This document shows, piece after piece, positions 1-8,253 of a stretch of DNA of 48,273 bases. The notes under the pieces are model-generated. The model was given only the letters and a program-made list of their open reading frames with translations, was not told where the DNA came from and did not search any database. How positions within the stretch are numbered: the stretch's first letter is position 1; the number at the start of each line of letters is the position of its first letter. A program made the translations under genes and the position numbers. The DNA is from Acidobacteriaceae bacterium (GTDB lineage Bacteria; Acidobacteriota; Terriglobia; Terriglobales; Acidobacteriaceae): NCBI GenBank assembly GCA_030037705.1, contig JASHQE010000023.1, positions 1 to 48,273 of the forward strand, read 5' to 3'.

Positions 1-140
1 CGGTGCGGAGAGGGTTACAAGATGTGGAAAAGGGAATCGAAAAGGTGTTAAAGACCGAGGCTAGACTAGACGAGAGTGTCAAGATTGCCGATGTGCAGAT
101 TTGCGACTCAGAGGGCGTTGCATCGGCTTGGAGGATTGCC

Positions 141-407
141 ATGGCAGCGAGGCGTTCCAGATGGACAGGAATCGGCATCGTCATTTTGATACTGGCCGTG
201 ATCGAGTGCATCTACCGGCTTGCATTCTGGTTGTCGATGGGCACCCTCCCTCATGCCAACCCGCATTCGGCATCCCGCGCGCATTTCTGGCTGGCGGCTG
301 CCGTGATTGCCGGATCGGCGTTGATATACCTGACATGGCATAATTTTCAGGCTCCTCGCATCCCTGCTAAGAAAAGCTCCAAGAAAAATCCAGCCACCGC
401 GCGTTGA
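141..407 (+). CDS. Small hypothetical membrane protein (two TM segments)
   Basis: I do not recognise a family. The 88-residue product has a basic N-terminus, a long hydrophobic stretch at about residues 10-32, a second at about residues 52-70, and a Lys-rich C-terminal tail, so it should be a small inner-membrane protein with both ends probably cytoplasmic. ATG 141 is chosen because TTGGAGG lies 6 nt upstream (128-134). The frame is open back to a GTG at position 3, so a longer protein of 134 aa, or one starting before the window, cannot be excluded. It is followed by the palindromic element at 415-540 and then by the rpmE promoter, so it looks monocistronic or the last gene of an upstream operon. 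Confidence 0.5.
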   Translation: MAARRSRWTGIGIVILILAVIECIYRLAFWLSMGTLPHANPHSASRAHFWLAAAVIAGSALIYLTWHNFQAPRIPAKKSSKKNPATAR

Positions 408-414
408 AGGCTGG

Positions 415-540
415 CCATGCCACGGTAGTGGGTCAGTTTGCGTAAACCATCCCTCAGGGGCTGATGCCCGCGCACATTTTGGTCTGTTTACAGCACGGCT
501 AAAGCCGTGCCCTTTCAAACAGACCCACTACCCATGCCGC
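415..540. repeat. MITE-like palindromic element with terminal inverted repeats
   Basis: Near-perfect terminal inverted repeats lie at 424-440 and 516-532 (17 bp, one mismatch; the outer 11 bp are perfect). Between them is a tight internal hairpin, an 8-bp perfect stem at 493-500/503-510 built on GCACGGCT with a 2-nt loop. The element is flanked by a direct repeat, CCATGCC(A/G)C, at 415-423 and 532-540, which resembles a target-site duplication. It has no coding capacity. Small palindromes of this style occur as dispersed intergenic elements in Acidobacteriota genomes (recollection, not searched here). It could also act as a bidirectional terminator between the 5' membrane-protein gene and rpmE. 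Confidence 0.6.
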
Positions 541-547
541 CGGTTCA

Positions 548-576
548 TTGCGAAACAGGACAAATATCCCTACAAT
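548..576 (+). promoter_or_regulatory. Candidate sigma70-type promoter of rpmE
   Basis: TTGCGA at 548-553 (4/6 match to TTGACA) and TACAAT at 571-576 (5/6 match to TATAAT) are separated by exactly 17 bp. Transcription would begin near 583, about 30 nt upstream of the rpmE ATG, with a purine-rich GAGGAAAGG at 591-599 in the leader. Recognised by eye only. Confidence 0.4.
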
Positions 577-614
577 AAAGAAGAGAATTAGAGGAAAGGT
601 TTGTCTTCAAAGCG

Positions 615-839
615 ATGCCGAAGGAAAAGATTCATCCCAATTATGCTGCGGTGCGCGTGGTGTGCGCCTGCGGCAATAACTTTGAAACGCGGTCGACCCA
701 TAAGGGCGACATCCACGTAGAAATCTGCTCCGCTTGCCACCCGTTCTTTACCGGCAAACAACGCCTTGTGGATACAGCGGGACGCGTGGAGCGGTTCCGG
801 CGGAAATATGCAAAACCTGGCGAGGCGGCGGCAAAGTAA
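615..839 (+). CDS. rpmE: 50S ribosomal protein L31, zinc-binding (C+) form
   Basis: The 74-residue product matches bacterial L31 in length and pattern. It starts with the typical IHPNY-like segment and carries the zinc-ribbon cysteines C17, C19, C38 and C41 (a CxC pair and a CxxC pair), so it is the zinc-containing form rather than the zinc-independent paralogue. The HPFFTGKQ segment and the C-terminal VERFRRKY are diagnostic of the family. L31 sits at the small/large subunit bridge. The C-terminus ends in a short Ala/Lys tail. A promoter lies at 548-576 and a GC-rich hairpin follows at 863-886, so the gene is probably transcribed alone. The SD-like GAGGAAAGG is somewhat far from the ATG (about 15 nt). 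Confidence 0.96.
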   Translation: MPKEKIHPNYAAVRVVCACGNNFETRSTHKGDIHVEICSACHPFFTGKQRLVDTAGRVERFRRKYAKPGEAAAK

Positions 840-862
840 ACGGACACACAGGTTTGATGATC

Positions 863-886
863 GGGCCTCCGCCACGGCGGGGGCCC
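863..886 (+). terminator. GC-rich hairpin after rpmE
   Basis: An 11-bp stem (863-873 pairing with 876-886, one G-T wobble, 2-nt loop) lies 24 nt after the rpmE stop. Only a weak T-rich stretch follows, so intrinsic termination is plausible but not certain. Confidence 0.35.
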
Positions 887-977
887 ACGTTCGTTTGGCG
901 CCCCTCATGCGGATGGTTCCATGGCTCGACGAGGCTTCACGGTGAAGAAGAACTGGGATAATCCGGTAGAGCACACA

Positions 978-2198
978 ATGCCCGCGCATGTGCGGGTTCC
1001 GGCGGAGGTGCGCGTCGGGATGGTCTCCGTGACGCCCGCCACAGTGCTGGCGCCGATGGCCGGCGTTACCGATACGGTATTTCGCCGGTTTATAAGACAT
1101 GCGAGCCTGTTTACCAGGAGTCAGAGTACAGGGAACGGGGATCAGGGAACAGGGAACAGAGATCAGGAGCTGCCGGCAAGCGTCGCCGCGGAAGTGACCA
1201 ACGCCCAGTCCGGCTGCGGGTTGCTGATGACCGAATTCACCTCGGCCGATGGCCTCGCGCGAATGCGGGAGTCGAAGCGGCGCCGGTATCTGACCTTCTA
1301 CGATGATGAACACCCGATCGGCGCGCAGCTTTTTGGGTCGAATCCTGAAACGCTGGCCGAAGCGGCGCGGATTGTGCAAGAGACAGGCTTCGACACGGTA
1401 GACCTGAACCTGGGCTGTCCGGCCAAGCGCGTGGTTGGCTGCAATGGCGGATCAGGGCTCCTGCGCGATCTGCCGAAGATAGGGGCGATCTTTCGCGCGG
1501 TACGCAAAGCAGTAACGATTCCCTTCACCGTCAAGTTCCGGATGGGCTGGAACGACCAGCAGATCGTCTGCGTAGAGCTGGCACGGATGGCAGAGAGCGA
1601 AGGCTTAAACGCTGTGGCTCTCCACGCCCGCACACGCGAGCAGGGCTACAGCGGGCAGGCGCAGTGGCAGTGGATTGCCGCGGTTAGGCAGGCAGTCCGG
1701 ATTCCGGTGATCGGCAATGGCGACATCCGCACGCCGGAGGATGCTGTGGCCATGGTAGCGGAGACCGGTTGCGATGCGGTGATGATCGGCCGCGCTGCAC
1801 CGGCGAACCCGTGGATCTTTCGTCAGATCGCACAATACACCGCAACAGGACGCTACGATGTGCCGGCCGTGGAAGACCGCTACCGGATGATCCGCACCTA
1901 CTTCGAGATGCTGCTTGCGGAAGAAGAAATGACCGGGAATCTTCCCCGCGAAGCGCGCATTGGCGATCCGGCGGGAAAGATGAAACAGTTTGCCACCTGG
2001 TTCACGCATGGCGTGCCTGGTGGAGCGAAGCTGCGCGTGGCCATTTACCAGGCGCGATCCGGAGATGCGGTTCTGGCCGAGGTAGAACGTTTCTTCACCG
2101 CACGACATGACGCCGCCGATGCATTAGCAGCCGGAATGTACGATCCCTCAGAAGAGGATGCAGATACGTTTCCTGAGGCGGCTCTGCTCTGCGACTGA
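978..2198 (+). CDS. dusB: tRNA-dihydrouridine synthase, DusB type
   Basis: This FMN enzyme reduces uridine to dihydrouridine in tRNA D-loops. Diagnostic motifs are visible: LAPMAGVTD (FMN site), the VDLNLGCPAK segment with the catalytic Cys, TVKFRMGW, ALHARTREQGY (phosphate/uridine site), PVIGNGDI, and a GRAAPANPWIF C-terminal FMN motif, followed by the helical domain. ATG 978 gives an N-terminus that aligns with the family; ATG 921 and ATG 1020 (GGAGGT upstream at 1004-1009) are alternatives. Unusually, about 30 extra residues lie between the FRRFIR and SGCGLLMTEF segments, encoded partly by a repeat rich in CAGGGAAC (1121-1167), where most family members have a direct junction. The frame is kept and all catalytic motifs are intact, so the enzyme is probably active. 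It converges on the PP2C gene 30 nt downstream. Confidence 0.93.
   Translation: MPAHVRVPAEVRVGMVSVTPATVLAPMAGVTDTVFRRFIRHASLFTRSQSTGNGDQGTGNRDQELPASVAAEVTNAQSGCGLLMTEFTSADGLARMRESKRRRYLTFYDDEHPIGAQLFGSNPETLAEAARIVQETGFDTVDLNLGCPAKRVVGCNGGSGLLRDLPKIGAIFRAVRKAVTIPFTVKFRMGWNDQQIVCVELARMAESEGLNAVALHARTREQGYSGQAQWQWIAAVRQAVRIPVIGNGDIRTPEDAVAMVAETGCDAVMIGRAAPANPWIFRQIAQYTATGRYDVPAVEDRYRMIRTYFEMLLAEEEMTGNLPREARIGDPAGKMKQFATWFTHGVPGGAKLRVAIYQARSGDAVLAEVERFFTARHDAADALAAGMYDPSEEDADTFPEAALLCD
1121..1167. repeat. CAGGGAAC-type short repeat inserted in dusB
   Basis: Three CAGGGAAC-like units (around 1129, 1143 and 1150) with interspersed GGATCAG/AGATCAG words form a low-complexity tract. Its codon use and composition are unlike the rest of dusB. 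It encodes a Gly/Asn/Gln/Asp-rich loop exactly where the protein has an insertion relative to the family. Confidence 0.6.
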
Positions 2199-2228
2199 AA
2201 CTGCCGTCGTTCCGGCGAGCTCTTCCCT

Positions 2229-3407
2229 TCAGCGGAAGAAGCTATCCACGCCAAACCAGTTCTGCATCAGAGCAGAATAGACAAGTGCGCCTGAACCAGC
2301 AAAGGTCACAATCAGGATCATCATCATTTTGACGACGGAAAAATTAGATAAATCAATACTTTCAAACTTAGGCACGGAATCAAACTCCGGGAATAGTGTA
2401 GGTTTAGGTTCAGTTTCAGGTTCCGGTGTAATTTCTGTCTTAGGGGAAGAAGCGGATTGGACCTCGGCTGCCGGCGTGATTTCCTCTGGAATGCTTCGAC
2501 CTGCGCCAAGCTTGGCCGGAGGAGTCAGCTCCGGTTCCAGTTCAACCTGCGATGCGAATGGCGCCGCAGGTTTCGATTCCTTTACGGGCTCGGCTACGGT
2601 CTCGACAACAGCGGCAGCATCGGCCGCCGTGACAAGGCGCGCAATCTGCATACCGACGTTATCGTGCCCGCCGGCAACGAGCGCCAATTTCAGCAACGCG
2701 CGGGACGCCTCCTCTGCGCTGAGCGCAGCATCGGCCAGCAAGCGCTCGATCTCGTCTTCAGGAACATAGCCCCACAGGCCATCGGAGCACAGAAACAGGG
2801 TGTCGCCCGGATCAAGGGCAACTTCATTCAGTTCGATCTCCACATTAGGCTCTTGGCCAAGTGTGCGCGTAAGCACGAACGCATCTGGATGGCGGCGTGC
2901 TCCCTCGGGCGTAATCAGATTACGATCGAGCAGCGTCTGGATGGCGGAGTGGTCACGGGTAATGCGTCTGAGCCGGCCATTGTGAACAATGTAGGCGCGG
3001 CTGTTGCCGACGTGTCCGATCCAGGCTTGGATGGCTGCATTTGAGCCCTCGGGATCCTGTTGAAGCAAGGCCAAAACCACAGTAGCGCCCATGCGCTGGC
3101 TGGGAGTATCAGGCTCGGCGCCGGCGGCGGCAATCTCTGCGCTTGCGCGGCAGGCTGCCTCCTGAATCGCAATCGCCGGCGGAAAGAACGTCGGCATGTC
3201 GGCGAGGCAGGAAGAAAAGATTGCAACAGCCATGCGGGAGGCTACACCTCCTGCATAACCTCCAATACCGTCGGCAACGATCAAAAAGTCGCCTAAGGGA
3301 ACCGTAGTTCGGAGCACAGAACTCTGGTTTTCCTCACCGCCCTTCCCGCGGTCACACTGGCTCGCAAAACTGATGGCGACCGCTTCGGGAATTGACGCAA
3401 TACTCAT
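2229..3407 (-). CDS. PP2C-family Ser/Thr phosphatase with altered metal ligands and a C-terminal membrane anchor
   Basis: The PP2C (PPM) fold occupies about residues 10-260, with motifs ADGIGG, GATVVLALL, GHVGNSRAY, TRDHS, LTRTLGQ, LCSDGLWGY and GGHDNV. A Pro/Glu-rich linker (about 265-345) and one C-terminal TM segment (about 360-382) follow, so the catalytic domain is cytoplasmic and membrane-tethered, as in bacterial PstP/PrpC relatives that oppose Hanks-type kinases. Two usual aspartates are replaced: the NED/NQD-type motif near the N-terminus reads NQSS, and the HVGDSR motif reads HVGNSR, the latter Asp being linked to the third metal in PP2C enzymes. The main metal aspartates (ADG, CSDG, HDN) remain. 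Activity may be reduced or changed. No kinase gene is nearby. The start ATG is preceded by a GGGATCGAGG purine run. Confidence 0.88.
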   Translation of the reverse strand: MSIASIPEAVAISFASQCDRGKGGEENQSSVLRTTVPLGDFLIVADGIGGYAGGVASRMAVAIFSSCLADMPTFFPPAIAIQEAACRASAEIAAAGAEPDTPSQRMGATVVLALLQQDPEGSNAAIQAWIGHVGNSRAYIVHNGRLRRITRDHSAIQTLLDRNLITPEGARRHPDAFVLTRTLGQEPNVEIELNEVALDPGDTLFLCSDGLWGYVPEDEIERLLADAALSAEEASRALLKLALVAGGHDNVGMQIARLVTAADAAAVVETVAEPVKESKPAAPFASQVELEPELTPPAKLGAGRSIPEEITPAAEVQSASSPKTEITPEPETEPKPTLFPEFDSVPKFESIDLSNFSVVKMMMILIVTFAGSGALVYSALMQNWFGVDSFFR

Positions 3408-3705
3408 CCTCGATCCCTGCCATATCTGTTTCTTGGTGTGTCAAAACTATGATTCGCTACTGTGCCCGGCATTTTGTGCGCAGATCATAGTCAAGAAGGT
3501 TTCATCTGCTGACCCAGCGAAGAACGCGCATCAAATTTCCCGGTGGATTTTCACACTTTAGCATGCAGGTGGGGCCAGCACAGAGGAAAGAATAGTAACT
3601 ATCTATCGTGCTCGATTCAGTAGTTACTACACGTGTGGATTGAGTAGTGACCTGAGTAATTTCAGTTACAGAAATCGTCGTGAATGGAGTGTTGCCGGAT
3701 GGGAG
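3408..3705. other. Intergenic region upstream of the PP2C gene, no gene seen
   Basis: About 300 bp between two minus-strand genes, more AT-rich than its surroundings. No convincing ORF. It holds an 8-bp inverted repeat (TAGTAACT at 3593-3600 and AGTTACTA at 3622-3629) and a perfect ACACGTGT palindrome at 3629-3636, which could be operator-like sites, but no gene starts immediately beside them. The PP2C promoter must lie in the lower part of this region; I could not assign it. Confidence 0.35.
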
Positions 3706-4149
3706 CTAGATGCGCCCCGCAGCGCGGAGTTCGCTGATCTCGACCTCATCGAAGACGCGGGAGCGGATGAGAAAGCGCATGCCCTCGGCATTATCGAGCG
3801 AGAACTGGCCGCCGCGGCCGGGAACTACATCGAGAGTCAATTGCGTGTGCTTCCAGTACTCGAACTGGCTGCGGCTCATATAAAATGGCTCGCCGTCCAC
3901 CTCGCCGAGCTGTACGTCGGAGTCGCCGATGAGAAATTCGCCGCGTGGATAGCACATGGGCGAACTGCCGTCACAGCATCCGCCGGACTGATGAAACATA
4001 AGCGGCCCATGTTTCTCGCGCAGCACGCGAATCAGGTGGATAGCGAGATCGGTTGCGAGAACCTGTTGTGGAAGGTCGGCCATGGAGATCCCAGTTGGTT
4101 CAGGGTCTGTGGTCTCCCAGGTCTCCAAATCGAGACCTGGGGCACCCAT
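3706..4149 (-). CDS. DUF779 protein associated with aldehyde dehydrogenase
   Basis: 147 residues as drawn; the DUF779 core begins near residue 23, so ATG 4083 (124 aa) is an alternative start closer to family length. Recognisable features are HGPLMFHQSGGCCDGSSPMC (a conserved Cys-rich turn), the GEVDGEPFYMS segment and a C-terminal part ending in RFLIRSRVF. DUF779 genes are typically found directly beside acetaldehyde/aldehyde dehydrogenases, and this one lies 26 nt downstream of such a gene on the same strand, so they are co-transcribed. The biochemical role is not established; the conserved cysteines suggest metal or thiol chemistry (inference). Confidence 0.88.
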   Translation of the reverse strand: MGAPGLDLETWETTDPEPTGISMADLPQQVLATDLAIHLIRVLREKHGPLMFHQSGGCCDGSSPMCYPRGEFLIGDSDVQLGEVDGEPFYMSRSQFEYWKHTQLTLDVVPGRGGQFSLDNAEGMRFLIRSRVFDEVEISELRAAGRI

Positions 4150-4175
4150 GTTTGTGCTGAGGCGGACAATGCTGA

Positions 4176-5705
4176 TTAGAAGAAGCCGAGCTTCTTCGGG
4201 CTGTAGCTTACCAGCAGATTCTTGGTCTGCTGATAGTGGTCAAGCATCATGCTATGTGTCTCACGGCCGATGCCGGATTGTTTATATCCGCCAAAAGCTG
4301 CATGCGCAGGATAGGCGTGATAGCAGTTGACCCATACGCGGCCTGCTTGAATGCCGCGCCCCAGGTGATAACAGCGATTGGCGTCGCGGCTCCAGAGGCC
4401 GGCGCCGAGGCCGTAGAGCGTGTCATTGGCGATGGCAAGCGCATCTTCTTCGGTCTTGAACGTAGTCACGGAGACAACGGGGCCGAAGATCTCCTCCTGG
4501 AAGATCCTCATGCGGTTGTGGCCGCGGAAGACGGTCGGTTTCACATAATAGCCTTCCTCGAGTTCCCCACCCAGATGAGCACGCTCGCCGCCGATCAGCA
4601 GCTCGGCGCCTTCTTTGTGGCCGATATCGATGTAGCTGAGAATTTTTTCAAGCTGCTCATTCGAGACCTGTGCGCCGATCATGGTATCGGATTCGAGCGG
4701 ATTGGCCTGCTTGATGGCCGCTACGCGCTTGAGAGCACGCTCCATGAACCTGTCGTAGACGCTCTCCTGGATGAGCGCGCGGCTGGGGCAGGTGCAGACT
4801 TCGCCCTGGTTGAGCGCGAACATCGCGAAGCCTTCGAGAGCTTTGTCAAAGAAATCGTCGTCTTCGCGGCAGACATCTTCAAAAAAGATGTTCGGTGATT
4901 TGCCGCCCAGTTCCAGCGTGACGGGAATCAGGTTCTGGCTGGCGTATTGCATGATGAGCCGGCCGGTAGTCGTTTCGCCGGTAAAGGCGATCTTGGCCAC
5001 GCGCGAGCTGGAGGCTAACGGCTTTCCGGCTTCGAGGCCAAAGCCGTTCACGATGTTCAGGACGCCCGGAGGCAGCAGATCGCCCACCAGCTCAGCCCAG
5101 ACCAGAATGCTGGCCGGGGTTTGCTCGGCCGGCTTGAGGACGACGCAGTTCCCTGCTGCCAGCGCCGGAGCCAGCTTCCATGCGGCCATGAGCAATGGGA
5201 AGTTCCAGGGGATGATTTGGCCAACGACGCCGAGCGGCTCATGAAAGTGATAGGCCACCGTCTCATGGTCGATTTCAGATACGGTGCCTTCCTGGGCGCG
5301 AATGCAGCCCGCAAAGTAGCGATAATGATCGACAGCCAGCGGCAGATCGGCGGCAGTGGTTTCGCGGATCGGCTTGCCGTTATCCCAGGTTTCGGCCAGG
5401 GCCAGAATGTCGAGGTTTTCTTCCATGCGCTGTGCAATCTGGTTGAGGATCAGGGCGCGATGGGTGGAGCTGGTTTTACCCCAGGATTCGCGCGCTGCAT
5501 GGGCCGCGTCGAGGGCGCGTTCGACGTCCTGCGCATTGGAGCGGGGAATCTCGCAGAATGTCTTGCCGGTGACAGGAGTAATATTTTCAAAGTACTGGCC
5601 GGAAACGGGTTCAACCCACTTTCCGCCAATGTAGTTGCCGTAGCGGGGACGAAAGCTCACGCGATCGCTGAGCTTTCCTGGATGCGTTGCCGACAATGTC
5701 GCCAT
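4176..5705 (-). CDS. NAD-dependent aldehyde dehydrogenase (acetaldehyde dehydrogenase/ExaC-like)
   Basis: A full-length 509-residue ALDH oxidising aldehydes to acids with NAD+. The PWNF segment (N168) stabilises the oxyanion, FTGETTTG forms the nucleotide loop, E265 in LELGGKSPN is the general base, and C304 in QGEVCTCPS is the nucleophile. EIFGPVVSV and the C-terminal [11 protein letters not shown] segment complete the family signature. ATG 5705 is chosen because AAGGAGG lies just upstream and the family N-terminus begins here, although the frame is open further to 5975. The linked DUF779 gene and the sequence style point to the acetaldehyde/ethanol-oxidation subfamily; glycolaldehyde or other short aldehydes remain possible substrates. 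Confidence 0.92.
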   Translation of the reverse strand: MATLSATHPGKLSDRVSFRPRYGNYIGGKWVEPVSGQYFENITPVTGKTFCEIPRSNAQDVERALDAAHAARESWGKTSSTHRALILNQIAQRMEENLDILALAETWDNGKPIRETTAADLPLAVDHYRYFAGCIRAQEGTVSEIDHETVAYHFHEPLGVVGQIIPWNFPLLMAAWKLAPALAAGNCVVLKPAEQTPASILVWAELVGDLLPPGVLNIVNGFGLEAGKPLASSSRVAKIAFTGETTTGRLIMQYASQNLIPVTLELGGKSPNIFFEDVCREDDDFFDKALEGFAMFALNQGEVCTCPSRALIQESVYDRFMERALKRVAAIKQANPLESDTMIGAQVSNEQLEKILSYIDIGHKEGAELLIGGERAHLGGELEEGYYVKPTVFRGHNRMRIFQEEIFGPVVSVTTFKTEEDALAIANDTLYGLGAGLWSRDANRCYHLGRGIQAGRVWVNCYHAYPAHAAFGGYKQSGIGRETHSMMLDHYQQTKNLLVSYSPKKLGFF

Positions 5706-6172
5706 GATTCCTCCTTCGGTGTTCCGCTCGATCCGCGGTCCTCGAAACCGATATCCGATCCAGACCTGTGCCGCCGAAACGCCGGCGATGGCTGTTGGAA
5801 TGGAGCCGCCCTTCACGGGTGCGCTGCGAACAAAAACAATGGGCAAATTGCGGAGGGCCGCAGCGGGAAGAATCATACACCCGGCGAAGCACGATTGGCA
5901 GACCTCTTGTGGATTGGAGGCAGGATGGCTAGAGCCGAAGGTTTCGTCTTTTCGCCCGCCTGCTGCGTCTGACATAATGAAAAGCGGTTTTTTGCGAGCT
6001 TAAGCGTAATTACGTCTGCCCGGGAAAGTTCATTCCAATTTGAAACCCGGTCGAATTTTTCTTGGAATAGCAACCTGGCCTATGCCCGAAGTATGGTTTT
6101 GCAAAGTTTGTTGCTGCTTGCAACTTTAGGATTCCAGCTATCGCGATCCATCCGATTTTGAAAGGCTCTCAT
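5706..6172. other. Divergent intergenic region between ALDH and alginate-lyase-like genes
   Basis: About 465 bp with no convincing gene; the ALDH frame stays open for 270 nt upstream but lacks family similarity there. It must hold both divergent promoters. A 7-bp inverted repeat (ATTCCAA at 6032-6038, TTGGAAT at 6062-6068) and a small hairpin built on GTTGC/GCAAC near 6110-6125 are seen. I could not assign a clear -35/-10 pair. Confidence 0.35.
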
Positions 6173-7366
6173 ATGCGTTTTGCTGTTCTTGCCTGCCTAC
6201 TCGCTGTTCCGGTCTTTGCACAACAAGCGCCGCCCAGGACGCTGGCTATCGATGGCGCATTTCTCGCTAAAATGAAGGCGCATCCAACTCCCGCCATTCT
6301 GGACGCCGTGCGTTCCGGAGGGGAGAGGGCCCTGACAGCGGGTCCGTTCTCCGTGATGGATAAGAAGGATACGCCGCCGAGCGGCGACAAGCACGACTAC
6401 ATGAGCCTAGCCCCGTACTGGTGGCCGAATCCCGCAACCAAGGACGGCCTGCCTTATATTCGCCATGACGGCGAGATCAATCCGGAACGGTACAAAGTAC
6501 CGGACGACGCGAATTTCAACCGGCTCCAGAACGCGGTGCACGCGCTGGCGCTCGGCTATTACTTCACCGGTCAAGAAGAGTACGCCGCGCGGGCCGTGCT
6601 GCTCTTGCGCACGTGGTTTCTCGACTCAGCAACGCGGATGAATCCCAACCTGAACTACGCGCAGGCGGTGCTCGGCGTGAATACCGGCCGCGGCACAGGG
6701 CTCATCGACGACCGCGGCATTCCCCGCATTCTAGATGGAATTACTCTCCTCGATGGCTCGAAAAGCCTGACCCAACAGGATATTGACGGCCTGCGCGCCT
6801 GGTTTTCTCAATATTTCGATTGGCTTAAGAACAGCGCCAATGGACACGACGAATCGGACGCCCAGAATAATCACGGAAGCTGGTATGACCAGCAGATCAC
6901 CGGCATCGCGCTCTTCCTGGGCGAAAGAGATTTTGCGCACCGGATCGCTGAAACTGCGGAGACCAAGCGGATCGCCTATCAGATTCAGCCGGACGGAAGC
7001 GAGCCGCTGGAACTGGCTCGTACCAAGTCGTTCTCTTATTCGGTCTTCAACCTGGACGCATTGGAGCGGCTTGCTGTGGAGGCTCGCCTTGCCGATGTAG
7101 ACCTGTGGAGCTACCAGGCGAAGAACGGCGCTTCGATACGCGCCGCGCTTGATTATCTCCTTCCTTACGCAGAAGGAGAAAAACAATGGACACATCAGGC
7201 CCTCAACGGCGTCGACTCGAATAGTCTTACCGAGCCGTTGCTATTGGCTGCGCTCAATTATCGTAGTGCGGACTACCTGCAGGATGCGGAAAAGCTGGAG
7301 AAAAATCCAGATCCGGAGATTCTCTTGCTGCAGGCGCAGGTTGAAGACGCGTTGCACGCGCATTGA
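6173..7366 (+). CDS. Secreted alginate lyase family protein (PL5-like)
   Basis: 397 residues with a clear signal peptide (MRFAVLACLLAVPVFA, cleavage before QQAPP). The mature protein has the alginate_lyase (PF05426-type) all-alpha barrel hallmarks: MSLAPYWWPNP, then NFNRLQNAVHALALGYYFTG, and a NNHGSWYDQQ segment corresponding to the catalytic NNH region of AlgL-type lyases. The product would cleave uronic-acid polysaccharides by beta-elimination in the periplasm or outside the cell; substrate is not predictable. ATG 6173 is chosen over an in-frame TTG at 6158, because GAAAGG lies upstream of it and the signal peptide begins there. It is divergent from ALDH and converges on the redox/EPS operon, so it appears to be monocistronic. 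Confidence 0.85.
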   Translation: MRFAVLACLLAVPVFAQQAPPRTLAIDGAFLAKMKAHPTPAILDAVRSGGERALTAGPFSVMDKKDTPPSGDKHDYMSLAPYWWPNPATKDGLPYIRHDGEINPERYKVPDDANFNRLQNAVHALALGYYFTGQEEYAARAVLLLRTWFLDSATRMNPNLNYAQAVLGVNTGRGTGLIDDRGIPRILDGITLLDGSKSLTQQDIDGLRAWFSQYFDWLKNSANGHDESDAQNNHGSWYDQQITGIALFLGERDFAHRIAETAETKRIAYQIQPDGSEPLELARTKSFSYSVFNLDALERLAVEARLADVDLWSYQAKNGASIRAALDYLLPYAEGEKQWTHQALNGVDSNSLTEPLLLAALNYRSADYLQDAEKLEKNPDPEILLLQAQVEDALHAH

Positions 7367-7420
7367 AGTTTCATTGAATTGTCGCTAATGTGGCGAATCG
7401 TTCATTCGTTGAAGAACAAC

Positions 7421-7470
7421 CGCGGATCCTTCGGCTGCGTCCGCCAGGGCGGACTTCGCTCCGGATGACA
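7421..7470. repeat. Dispersed-type hairpin repeat in a convergent intergenic gap
   Basis: A perfect 7-bp stem (GTCCGCC at 7439-7445, GGCGGAC at 7448-7454, 2-nt loop) lies within a GGATCCTTCGG...CTCCGGATGACA context. Its composition differs from the neighbouring coding DNA, and this word pattern resembles dispersed intergenic repeats of Acidobacteriota (recollection, not searched). Between two convergent genes it may serve as a terminator. Confidence 0.4.
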
Positions 7471-7539
7471 AACTTAACTGATGCGAATGAATGACTCAGG
7501 ACGCTGGAGTCAAAGCGGCTGTTTTGTAACTACCGGCTC

Positions 7540-8253
7540 TCAATAGGGTGGCTGGGTCGCAGGCGGATACGCTTCGCCGAATTTATTTTTGTGGGCCGGG
7601 AGTGGCGCCATTGGAACTCTGATCTCTCCCAGATCCACGGCGCGTGCGGGTAGATGCACAGGACGATCCAGGCCGTTGAGAACGGACTGCGGCACGCCTT
7701 CCATCCAGAAGTGCAGTTTGTAATCGCCCGCTGGAATTTCACGAAGATCGAAAGAATCCGATGCATCTGCGATTGCATAAAGCGGAGTCGAGAGCGTCAC
7801 AATCACTGCGCTCATCTCCGGATGAATGTTGCAAAAGATATAGGAGACTCCTTCTCGCGAAAAGGTGACGGACTTGCTCGACCCGGCCTCATAGAGCCCC
7901 AGGTCGAACCGCTTGCCATCAAAGAGCGAAAAGACATTGTGGAAGAACGGATCGGCGTTAGGAAACTGAACCACGCTGCCCACAGGAATCACTTGCAGAT
8001 GGGGCGTGAACGTGCGATTTTTTTGCAGCAGCGTGTACCGCCCTCGGGGCGTGAAGGCGAGAGCAGCGGTTCCCTGCGAAGGTTCCAACCAGATGACGGC
8101 CGGCACGGAACGAACCTTGCCCGGCTGCGATGAAAGAATACGCAGACGCAATTCAGCTGCCGTACCGGCCGAAGGATTCTCCCGCGCGCTGCTGCATACC
8201 GTCGCGAATGCGATGGCAAAGACAAGCCATTTACCGATGCGCTCTTTCCTCAT
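7540..8253 (-). CDS. Periplasmic type-1 cupredoxin-like protein
   Basis: 237 residues, signal peptide at about 1-22. The plastocyanin-like fold is indicated by VIPVGSVVQFPNADPFFHNVFS followed by the loop CNIHPEMSA. H105, C141, H144 and M147 form a complete Cys-His-His-Met type-1 copper ligand set, so an electron-transfer role is likely; methylamine-utilisation/plastocyanin-like proteins share this arrangement. The C-terminal part (about 160-215) is a second beta domain resembling carboxypeptidase-regulatory-like folds (AGDYKLHFWMEG), followed by a Pro-rich tail. Start and stop of consecutive genes overlap by one base (TGATG) with the porin-like gene upstream, so this is the last gene of the operon running from 14753. 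Confidence 0.8.
   Translation of the reverse strand: MRKERIGKWLVFAIAFATVCSSARENPSAGTAAELRLRILSSQPGKVRSVPAVIWLEPSQGTAALAFTPRGRYTLLQKNRTFTPHLQVIPVGSVVQFPNADPFFHNVFSLFDGKRFDLGLYEAGSSKSVTFSREGVSYIFCNIHPEMSAVIVTLSTPLYAIADASDSFDLREIPAGDYKLHFWMEGVPQSVLNGLDRPVHLPARAVDLGEIRVPMAPLPAHKNKFGEAYPPATQPPY

Noticed and set aside
588..1379. 263-residue minus-strand ORF opposite rpmE and dusB
   Set aside because: It is antisense to two clearly recognised genes; its SVPCSLIPVP-like segment is just the reverse reading of the CAGGGAAC repeat.
5121..5972. 283-residue plus-strand ORF opposite aldehyde dehydrogenase
   Set aside because: Antisense to a highly conserved ALDH with all catalytic motifs; no independent features.
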